Positions 1-4,835 of a DNA stretch of 6,305 bases are shown piece after piece (the first letter of the stretch is position 1; every line of letters begins with the position of its first letter). Made by a program: the position numbers and the translations under genes. The DNA is taken from the NCBI GenBank assembly GCA_039680225.1, contig JBDKTK010000298.1, positions 1 to 6,305 on the forward strand. The letters are read 5' to 3'. The notes under the pieces were generated by a model. That model saw only the letters and a program-made list of their open reading frames with translations, was not told the DNA's origin and did no database searches. Origin of the DNA: JBDKTK01 sp039680225 (GTDB lineage: Bacteria; Desulfobacterota; Syntrophia; Syntrophales; UBA4778).

Positions 1-161
1 AGACCCCGCGCAGCGCCGTCAAGACTCGGGATGGCAGGGAAAGCGTCGAAGCGCTGCTGCTCATGGCGGAAAGGAACGCCAAGCAGGATACGAATATGGG
101 AGAGCCGGAGTTGAGAGCAATAGACGAGGTGCGACGGGTGCTTGGTTTAAAAAAAGATTAA
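1..161 (+). CDS. C-terminal end of an unidentified protein (5' truncated by window)
   Basis: The frame beginning at base 3 is open from the window edge to a TAA at 159-161 and gives 52 residues. The other two forward frames translate to implausible Cys/Trp/Arg-rich text, whereas this one has normal composition: an apparently helical stretch (ESVEALLLMAERNAKQDT) followed by a charged helix (EPELRAIDEVRRVLGLKKD) at the very C-terminus. A strong hairpin starts 26 nt after the stop, as expected for a gene end. I do not recognise the family from this fragment. No cysteine motif, nucleotide-binding motif or membrane segment is visible in it. It is probably the last gene of the preceding transcription unit and not part of the operon starting at 459. 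Confidence 0.6.
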   Translation, partial: TPRSAVKTRDGRESVEALLLMAERNAKQDTNMGEPELRAIDEVRRVLGLKKD

Positions 162-187
162 ACGAAAGCACACGGAGCTAAAAGGGA

Positions 188-217
188 CAGGCTGCTTTTT
201 CGGGAAAAAGCAGCCTG
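188..217 (+). terminator. Strong perfect hairpin, probable transcription terminator
   Basis: CAGGCTGCTTTTT and AAAAAGCAGCCTG form a 13-bp perfect stem around the tetraloop CGGG. It lies 26 nt after the stop of the upstream partial gene. The classical downstream T-tract is missing on the + strand (ATCTT follows). The five T of the left arm are inside the stem. On the minus strand the hairpin is followed by CCCTTTTAG, so it might also act against antisense transcription. Termination is the simplest role; an RNA-stabilising 3' hairpin is the alternative. Confidence 0.6.
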
Positions 218-285
218 ATCTTACCTGTAACCTAGTAAAACCGCTGTACGAGCCTCACCACTTCTGCAGACCTGATCTTCTTCAA

Positions 286-355
286 GTGCGGGGAGCGACC
301 ACTGGCGCACTTCGTGATTACGCATGTATTGCCGGTTTCAATCCACGCTCCCGTG
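286..355 (-). CRISPR. Relic of a type I-C-like CRISPR unit: half repeat, 35-nt spacer, half repeat
   Basis: Bases 335-355 begin GTTTCAATCCACGCTCCC and end GTG. This matches the start of type I-C repeats as I remember them (reverse complement ...GTGGATTGAAAC). Bases 286-299 (GTGCGGGGAGCGAC) match the other end of the same repeat. Joined through their shared GTG they rebuild a 32-nt repeat, the usual I-C length, with the expected internal palindrome GCTCCC/GGGAGC. The gap at 300-334 is 35 nt, a normal I-C spacer length. The minus strand is given because the GTGGATTGAAAC end is normally the 3' end of the transcribed repeat. No complete repeat and no cas gene is visible, so this is most likely a decayed or displaced fragment. 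The repeat family is identified from memory, without a search. Confidence 0.62.
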
Positions 356-401
356 ACTTTTCCAATTCCGGAATAAGTTCCTGTGGGCAGAAAATAAATG
401 A

Positions 402-436
402 TTGACAAAAAATAATTGGCATGCCAAATATTGACA
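402..436 (+). promoter_or_regulatory. Probable promoter region of the 459 gene, with duplicated ATTGACA
   Basis: This is an AT-rich stretch just upstream of the iron-sulfur gene. TTGACA at 402-407 is a perfect -35 box, but the hexamers 16-18 nt further on (around 424-431, CCAAATAT) are only weak -10 matches. AATAAT at 411-416 is a good -10 box but has no convincing -35. A second TTGACA lies at 431-436, and the heptamer ATTGACA is repeated at 401 and 430. The exact start site cannot be decided by eye. The gene itself has a good ribosome site (GGAGG at 449-453, five bases before the ATG). Confidence 0.45.
416..427. promoter_or_regulatory. 12-bp perfect palindrome, candidate operator
   Basis: TTGGCATGCCAA is its own reverse complement. 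It sits between the perfect -35-like TTGACA (402-407) and the start codon at 459, where a bound repressor would block transcription. MarR-family proteins commonly bind inverted repeats with TTG...CAA outer arms, and a MarR-type regulator is encoded at 1330-1785, so autoregulation of the whole gene set is plausible. That link is inference. I found no second copy of this palindrome in the window. Confidence 0.4.
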
Positions 437-458
437 CACCAAATTCCTGGAGGTCTGA

Positions 459-1235
459 ATGGAGCCCAAAGAGGAAATCAGGAAGAAGGCTTTCGATCTT
501 GGCGTCGACGACATCGGTTTTGCGTCAATAGACGATTACAAATCCCCCCGCTCTCCCGATCCGAAAAAAATCCTGCCCGGCTTGAAGTCCATTGTGGTCC
601 TGGCGTACAGGCAGACAGACGGCGGGCTCGACACGCCCAACATGAGGGTCGCCATGGCCGCCCGGATGGGTATGATGGACTGCGCAAAGGGGCATTCCTA
701 CGAGATGACCAGGTTCATCGAGGACCGCTTCAAAGTCAAGGCGGCCCCTGTCCTCTTCTCGTATCCTCTGAACCTGGAAAACCCCCGGGCCGGCGTTATC
801 GGCGACGTGTCACTGAGGCATGCGGCGGTGGCCGCGGGGTTGGGGACCTTTGGGATGCACAATCTTGTCGTGCATCCCCGGTTCGGGAGCCGCGTCGCCT
901 TCACGGCTATCCTCACGGAGTTGCCGCTCAAATCCGACCCCCCTGTAAAGGTCAGGGCCTGCACCGATTGCGGCATGTGCATTGACAATTGCCCCGGCAG
1001 GGCCCTCGAGAAGATCGGCTACACCGACGAAATGAAGTGCATCCAGATTTCCCAGCCCTACGGAATCGGCGGGTTGATGGGATACATCCGGAAATTCATG
1101 GGCGCTTCGCCTGAAGAGCAGAAGCAGCTCCTGCGGGACCCGATTTTCCTGAGCCTCTACCAGGCATCGTTCATCGGGTTCCAGTATTGCTGTTTTAACT
1201 GCATTTCCGTCTGCCCGCTTGGGCAGCATAAATAA
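459..1235 (+). CDS. QueG-family (epoxyqueuosine reductase-like) 4Fe-4S protein, short paralogue
   Basis: This 258-residue protein has the C-terminal dicluster ferredoxin layout of the QueG family. The first motif is C168-TD-C171-GM-C174-IDN-C178-P. A lone C194 follows (EMKCIQ, at the place of QueG's CISY cysteine), then C245-FN-C248-ISV-C252-P. Upstream, residues 118-147 (SLRHAAVAAGLGTFGMHNLV..) resemble the QueG segment AxxAGLGWIGKN. True QueG is usually longer (over 300 residues) and uses cobalamin to reduce epoxyqueuosine in tRNA. This short form, sitting in a fatty-acid type locus, is more likely a paralogue of unknown substrate or an electron-transfer protein. No signal peptide or membrane helix is visible, so it is cytoplasmic. 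The start at 459 is supported by GGAGG at 449-453. C244 next to C245 is an extra cysteine. Confidence 0.82.
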   Translation: MEPKEEIRKKAFDLGVDDIGFASIDDYKSPRSPDPKKILPGLKSIVVLAYRQTDGGLDTPNMRVAMAARMGMMDCAKGHSYEMTRFIEDRFKVKAAPVLFSYPLNLENPRAGVIGDVSLRHAAVAAGLGTFGMHNLVVHPRFGSRVAFTAILTELPLKSDPPVKVRACTDCGMCIDNCPGRALEKIGYTDEMKCIQISQPYGIGGLMGYIRKFMGASPEEQKQLLRDPIFLSLYQASFIGFQYCCFNCISVCPLGQHK

Positions 1236-1244
1236 AACCTCATT

Positions 1245-1306
1245 GTCATGCCTGCGAAAGCAGGCATCCAGAGAATAACTGGATTCCCGATCAAGTCGGG
1301 AATGAC
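1245..1306. repeat. REP/BIME-like paired-hairpin repeat, copy 1 (GTCAT outside)
   Basis: Two adjacent hairpins lie between the iron-sulfur gene and the MarR gene. ATGCCTGC-GAAA-GCAGGCAT (1248-1267) has an 8-bp perfect stem. ATTCCCGA-TCAAG-TCGGGAAT (1283-1303) also has an 8-bp perfect stem. The outer ends GTCAT (1245-1249) and ATGAC (1302-1306) are complementary, and so are the inner ATCCAG (1266-1271) and CTGGAT (1279-1284). The whole element is therefore an inverted pair. Elements of this look (CTGGATTCCCG...CGGGAATGAC) are common intergenic repeats in many proteobacterial genomes. A related copy sits at 4684-4770. It may terminate or stabilise transcripts. Confidence 0.8.
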
Positions 1307-1329
1307 GAGTCGGGTAAAAGGATATTTTC

Positions 1330-1785
1330 ATGACGAAAGCCGACGACAGACTTATTTTCCTGCTTTTCACGGCCCAGCAGAAAATCCGCAATTATCTCAA
1401 CCAGACGATCCAGGCGGAAAACATCAGGATCACTGTGCCGCAGGCCGGCATCCTGTTCCTGCTCAAGGGCAAGGACGGGCGCACCATGTCCGAAATCGGG
1501 CAACTGATGGGGCTGGACAACTCAACGGTGACGGGCCTCGCCGACCGGCTGGAAAAGGCCGGGTTCCTCAAGCGCAATTCCAATCCCAACGACCGCCGCT
1601 CTTCGCACCTGATGATCACCCCTGAGGGGCTTGCCGAAGCGCTCAAGGTCAGGGACATCCTGCACGAGGCCAATTCCAGGATAAAAGAAGGCTTCTCCGA
1701 CGAGGAAATAGACTGCTACAAACGGGTGCTGAGGAGCTTCTTTGGAAAATTCGAAACGGGGAAAAAGAACCAGAGCTTATCATAA
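1330..1785 (+). CDS. MarR-family transcriptional regulator
   Basis: This 151-residue protein has the usual MarR length. The winged helix-turn-helix runs from about residue 52 to 98: MSEIGQLMGLDNSTVTGL carries the two HTH helices, LADRLEKAGFLKR follows, and the wing holds NPNDRRSSHLMITPEG with the family's D-x-R-type signature (DRR at 88-90). Flanking N- and C-terminal helices would form the dimer interface. MarR proteins are cytoplasmic dimers that usually repress nearby genes and release DNA on binding small phenolic or acyl ligands. The gene follows a hairpin repeat and precedes the crotonase gene by only 23 nt, so it is probably co-transcribed with it and regulates this acyl-CoA locus. The ligand is unknown. 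AAAAGGA at 1316-1322 supports the chosen ATG. Confidence 0.9.
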   Translation: MTKADDRLIFLLFTAQQKIRNYLNQTIQAENIRITVPQAGILFLLKGKDGRTMSEIGQLMGLDNSTVTGLADRLEKAGFLKRNSNPNDRRSSHLMITPEGLAEALKVRDILHEANSRIKEGFSDEEIDCYKRVLRSFFGKFETGKKNQSLS

Positions 1786-1808
1786 TACATAATCCAAAGG
1801 GGGCGGCC

Positions 1809-2546
1809 ATGGAATATGGATTCTTGAAGACCGGCATCGAGCCGAACGGCGTTGGAACAATTACTCTCAGCAATCCCGAAAAAAAGAATGCCATATCCAT
1901 CCGGATGCGGCGGGAGATCATGGCCTGCCTTGCGGAATGGCGGTCTTCCGATAAGGTGAAGCTCGTCATATTCACGGGCGAAGGGAGCATCTTCAGCGCC
2001 GGTTTCGACCTGGACCAGTTCCGCGACCCCGGGCTTTACGATGAACTTTTCGGCACTTCGGCGCAGTACCATCGCGACATCTGGTATTTCCCCAAGCCGA
2101 CAATTGCGGCCGTCAACGGGCCGGCGCTGGCCGGCGCCTTCGATTTCGTGAAGCTCTGCGATATCAGGATCTGCACGGAAAAGGCCTTTTTCTCCCACCC
2201 GGAAATCAAGTTCGGGGTGCCTCCCCTGCTGACGCCTCTCCGCTGGATAGTCGGCGAAGGAATCGCCCGCGACATCTGCATGACGGGAAAGCGCGTCGAC
2301 GCCGCGGAAGCCCACCGGATCGGGTTCGTCAGCGAAGTCGTGAGCGCGGACAACCTGATGCCCAGGGCCCGCCAGATCGCCGCGCAGATACTGGAGGCGC
2401 CGCTCCCAGCTTTGCAGTTCATAAAGCTCAACGCCCTCGATCACGCCAGCCGCGGCTTTGAAGAGTCGTTCACCGTCGAGCACGACCGGGCGTTCCAGGA
2501 GTTCCTGTTGAGGAAAGGGGCGGAAGCGGCAAGGAAAAGGGGATGA
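1809..2546 (+). CDS. Enoyl-CoA hydratase/isomerase (crotonase) family protein
   Basis: This is a 245-residue crotonase fold of near-normal length. The acyl-CoA oxyanion-hole segments are IFSAGFDL (residues 61-68) and VNGPALAGAFDFV (102-114). At the two catalytic positions of classical enoyl-CoA hydratase (Glu144 and Glu164 of the rat enzyme), this protein has D112 and E132 (HPEIKFG). An Asp/Glu pair at these sites is known from dienoyl-CoA isomerase, but that enzyme's third acid (Asp204) aligns with a leucine here. The GAGG-type loop after the second acid is replaced by VPPLLTPL. The reaction is therefore uncertain: isomerase, hydratase on an unusual substrate, or another crotonase reaction. 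AAGGGGG at 1797-1803 fixes the start. The gene follows the MarR gene closely, and its TGA overlaps a new ATG (ATGA at 2543-2546). Confidence 0.9.
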   Translation: MEYGFLKTGIEPNGVGTITLSNPEKKNAISIRMRREIMACLAEWRSSDKVKLVIFTGEGSIFSAGFDLDQFRDPGLYDELFGTSAQYHRDIWYFPKPTIAAVNGPALAGAFDFVKLCDIRICTEKAFFSHPEIKFGVPPLLTPLRWIVGEGIARDICMTGKRVDAAEAHRIGFVSEVVSADNLMPRARQIAAQILEAPLPALQFIKLNALDHASRGFEESFTVEHDRAFQEFLLRKGAEAARKRG

Positions 2547-2608
2547 GCATGAGGGTCAAGAGACAGATTCTTCGCTTCGCGCAGACCTTACAATATGCTC
2601 TCGGATGA
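2543..2608 (+). other. In-frame leader ORF or severed N-terminus of the ACAD-like gene
   Basis: An ATG at 2543 overlaps the crotonase stop as ATGA, the classic layout of translational coupling, and has the purine-rich AAGGAAAAGGGG directly before it. It reads 21 codons to a TGA at 2606-2608. This is the same frame as the acyl-CoA dehydrogenase-like gene, whose ATG follows one codon later at 2612. The stretch is either a small coupling peptide or the original N-terminus cut off by a nonsense mutation. Its peptide (containing KRQILRFAQTLQYALG) does not clearly resemble an ACAD N-terminus. Part of the DNA (AGATTCTTCGCTTCGC) looks like a fragment of a dispersed repeat, so it may be recent inserted material. 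Confidence 0.35.
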
Positions 2609-2611
2609 AAA

Positions 2612-3679
2612 ATGAACATGAAAGAAATCTCAGCACAGTTTGCCACTAAAGAGATCGCGCCCTTTGCGAATCCGGACTTCGCAGCTGTTTTCAAAAAAGC
2701 CGGGGCCGCCGGGCTTTGCGGGATCGGGACCCCTGCCGCATACGGGGGATCAGGCGGGGGCTGGCCGGAAATAATATCGTTCGGGCGGGAGCTGGCCCGA
2801 CACGGCGGAGATGCGGGGATCGCCTTTTCACTAATGTACCACCTGAGCGTGTCCCGGTTCATGGTCCAGGGATTCGGAACAGAGGAACAAAAATATAAGC
2901 TCCTTCCTGAACTTGCGAAGGGCGAAACGACAGTTTCGTTTGCCGCTTCAGAACCGGGCGTCGGCGCCCATCCCAAGCATCTCAACACTTCAGGGAAACG
3001 GGACAACGCAGAGTTTATTCTCAGCGGGGAGAAGACATATATCAGCAACGGCCCGGTTGCGGACTATTACATCATCATAGCTGTCACCTCCCGGGAGGGG
3101 GACAGAAAAAGATTCACGGCCTTTCTCACAGCTCGCAATACTCAAGGCCTTTCCCTGACTCCGCTTGATGTAGGCTGGCTCAGATCCTCTCCCCACTGCG
3201 GTTTGCGCCTTGAAGGCTGCCGGGTGCCGAAATCCGCGATGCTCGGAAACCCGGGCGCCGCATACACGGACATCGTCCTGCCCTTCCGGCCGCTGGAGGA
3301 TGCCCTTACGACAGGATTGATTGCAGGAGGCCTGGAAAGGCTCTTGGCAGCGACATTGAAGAATTTAAATGTCTCCGGGATTTCCGGGGACTTGCATGAG
3401 AAAGTCGGACGGCTCTACAGTATTTTGACGGCGATGGACGCAGTTTCCCTGCGCTCGGCAGAGGTGCTGGAAAGCTTCGGGATGAACCGGGAGCTGGAGG
3501 GCTTGAGCTTCTGGTTCAGGGAAACGGCGCGGGAGTTCATTTCCTTGAGTGCCTCGCTGCCCGCATACAAAGAGGACGCTTTCGGGAAAGACATAAGGAA
3601 GCTTGTTGATTTGGGGAAAAATGTCTCCTTTCTGAAGCAGGCAAAAACAGGAGAGGCGCTCCTGAAGGAAAGGTTTTGA
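2612..3679 (+). CDS. Divergent acyl-CoA dehydrogenase-like protein, usual catalytic motif absent
   Basis: The first half of this 355-residue protein is clearly acyl-CoA dehydrogenase: KEIAPFA near residue 13, GIGTPAAYGGSGGG (37-50), the FAD/substrate segment AASEPGVGAH (111-120) and GEKTYISNGPVADYYII (139-155). The middle beta-domain end LEGCRVPKSAMLG (200-212) is also recognisable. The C-terminal helical half is poor. The R-x-x-F-G FAD-binding motif is not found, and the final YEGT-type segment that carries the catalytic glutamate of most ACADs is replaced by KLVDLGKNVSFLKQAKTGEALL. E229 (RPLED) falls where isovaleryl-CoA dehydrogenase has its alternative catalytic Glu254 (DLERL), so activity is not excluded. 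Known ACADs oxidise acyl-CoA to enoyl-CoA with FAD and pass electrons to ETF. The start is 2612 or 2618, because an in-frame TGA at 2606 blocks extension; GGATGA at 2603-2608 is a weak ribosome site. It is followed at once by the MoxR gene. Confidence 0.8.
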   Translation: MNMKEISAQFATKEIAPFANPDFAAVFKKAGAAGLCGIGTPAAYGGSGGGWPEIISFGRELARHGGDAGIAFSLMYHLSVSRFMVQGFGTEEQKYKLLPELAKGETTVSFAASEPGVGAHPKHLNTSGKRDNAEFILSGEKTYISNGPVADYYIIIAVTSREGDRKRFTAFLTARNTQGLSLTPLDVGWLRSSPHCGLRLEGCRVPKSAMLGNPGAAYTDIVLPFRPLEDALTTGLIAGGLERLLAATLKNLNVSGISGDLHEKVGRLYSILTAMDAVSLRSAEVLESFGMNRELEGLSFWFRETAREFISLSASLPAYKEDAFGKDIRKLVDLGKNVSFLKQAKTGEALLKERF

Positions 3680-3682
3680 GTG

Positions 3683-4624
3683 ATGGTGAAGACGGACAAG
3701 TTCAGAGAAATAAAACAGGTGCAGGAAGGGCTCAAATCGGCGATGTACATCTGCAGCCGCCAGATTGCGACCACCGTGTACCTGGCCCACAACCAGGACA
3801 AGCCGATCCTCGTGGAAGGGCCGGCCGGCGTAGGCAAGACCGAGCTTGCCAAGGTTACCGCCGAATACCTGGGCCTGCCGCTTATCAGGATCCAGTGCTA
3901 CGAGGGGCTTGACGAATCGAAGGCCCTTTACGAATGGAAGTACGGCAAGCAGCTCCTCTACACGCAGCTGCTGAAAGACAAGCTCGACACAATCCTGAGC
4001 CGCAAGGACAAGCTTGCCGATTCCATTGCCAAGCTCCACCAGTATGACGATATTTTTTTCTCCAGCCACTTCCTGGAGCCGCGTCCCCTGCTCAAGGCCC
4101 TCCAGCATGCGGACGGCGCCGTGCTGCTGATCGATGAGATCGACAAGGCCGACGAGGAGTTCGAGGCCTTTCTGCTGGACGTGCTCTCGGACTTCCAGGT
4201 CTCCATCCCCGAAATCGGCACGGTAAAGGCCGTCAATAAGCCTTTTGTGTTCCTGACCAGCAACAGCACGAGGGAGTTGAGCGAGGCCCTGAAGAGGCGC
4301 TGTCTCCATCTCTACATACCCTTTCCCGACGCCGCCCTGGAAAGGGAGATAATCAAAACCCGCGTGCCGGGGATCGGCAACAGGCTCAGGGCCCAGCTTG
4401 TCGATTTCATCCAGTCGGTCCGCAGGCTTGACATAAAAAAGGTCCCGTCCATCAGCGAGACAATTGACTGGGCAAAAGTCCTGCTGCTGCTCCACTCGGA
4501 CGCCCTCACGAACGACCTCGTCAAGGACACCCTGAATGTCTTTCTCAAGCACCAGGAGGACATAAAAATCGTCGAGGAAAAGATTAACGAATTTATCCTT
4601 GCGTCTGTCCGGGCGGGAGGATAA
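3683..4624 (+). CDS. MoxR-family AAA+ ATPase, CoxD-like
   Basis: This 313-residue ATPase is numbered from ATG 3683; a GTG directly before it at 3680 is an alternative start. The Walker A motif GPAGVGKT is at residues 46-53. Walker B LLIDEID is at 148-154, sensor 1 Asn is N194 in FLTSNSTREL, and the arginine-finger pair KRR is around 204-206. The C-terminal lid carries PSISETIDWAK in place of the common sensor-2 motif. The segment IQCYEGLDESKALYEW is typical, as I recall, of the CoxD-like MoxR branch. Such ATPases form hexameric rings that, with a VWA partner, remodel or mature a client enzyme. A charged, probably helical stretch (about residues 97-128) between that segment and LEPRPLLKAL looks longer than usual. 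The gene begins 3 nt after the ACAD-like gene, with AAGGAAAGG (3665-3673) as ribosome site, so the two are translationally linked. Confidence 0.9.
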   Translation: MVKTDKFREIKQVQEGLKSAMYICSRQIATTVYLAHNQDKPILVEGPAGVGKTELAKVTAEYLGLPLIRIQCYEGLDESKALYEWKYGKQLLYTQLLKDKLDTILSRKDKLADSIAKLHQYDDIFFSSHFLEPRPLLKALQHADGAVLLIDEIDKADEEFEAFLLDVLSDFQVSIPEIGTVKAVNKPFVFLTSNSTRELSEALKRRCLHLYIPFPDAALEREIIKTRVPGIGNRLRAQLVDFIQSVRRLDIKKVPSISETIDWAKVLLLLHSDALTNDLVKDTLNVFLKHQEDIKIVEEKINEFILASVRAGG

Positions 4625-4683
4625 AAAAACAAAGAGATACGGCCCTCTCTGTGCAACTGAAAAATTTGCATGTATTTCAGAAA

Positions 4684-4770
4684 CTGGATTCCCGCTTTCG
4701 CGGGAATGACCGCGTTTATCCATACTCGTCATTCCCGGCTTGATCCCTGCTTTCGCAGGGACGAATCCAG
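4684..4770. repeat. REP/BIME-like paired-hairpin repeat, copy 2 (CTGGATTC outside)
   Basis: The 211-nt gap between the MoxR and VWA genes holds two more hairpins. ATTCCCGC-TTTC-GCGGGAAT (4688-4707) has an 8-bp stem. TCCCTGC-TTTC-GCAGGGA (4744-4761) has a 7-bp stem. CTGGATTC at 4684-4691 and GAATCCAG at 4763-4770 are perfect inverted ends. Inside, ATGAC (4706-4710) faces GTCAT (4729-4733). Compared with the copy at 1245-1306 the order is turned inside out. The right unit starts like the reverse complement of copy 1 (GTCATTCCCGGCTTGAT) and then switches to a different stem, so it looks chimeric. The rest of the gap shows no gene and no clear terminator. Confidence 0.8.
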
Positions 4771-4835
4771 TAAATCAAGTCATACTCTTTAATCCTTTCC
4801 CACTAGAGGGGGGGACATAAGGAACGGTACTTTTA

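Noticed and set aside
214..279. Direct repeat CCTGATCTT at 214-222 and 271-279
   Set aside because: Only nine bases, no extension on either side, and no link to the CRISPR relic; probably chance.
291..352. Inverted repeat GGGAGCG/CGCTCCC as a simple hairpin instead of a CRISPR relic
   Set aside because: A 7-bp stem with a 48-nt loop is weak, and it would not explain the GTTTCAATCC and GCGAC repeat ends or the 35-nt spacing.
416..433. Sigma-54 type promoter suggested by TTGGCA followed by TTG
   Set aside because: The GC expected 12 bases after the GG is AT here, so the -24/-12 spacing rule fails.
416..985. Forward open frame overlapping the iron-sulfur gene in another frame
   Set aside because: Arg/Gly/Pro-rich translation without motifs; the 459 frame has the ferredoxin cysteines and a good ribosome site.
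1248..1625. Forward open frame starting in the hairpin repeat and overlapping the MarR gene
   Set aside because: Its start lies in a repeat arm and its translation is a frame-shifted shadow of the MarR winged helix.
2606..2608. TGA as a selenocysteine codon in an extended ACAD-like protein
   Set aside because: No convincing stem-loop follows the TGA, the site is far from any active-site region, and ACADs are not known selenoproteins.
3365..4732. Long minus-strand open frame of 455 codons opposite the ACAD/MoxR genes
   Set aside because: It is antisense to a MoxR ATPase with complete motifs, starts inside a repeat, and has no recognisable domain. It is explained by GC-rich codon use on the + strand.
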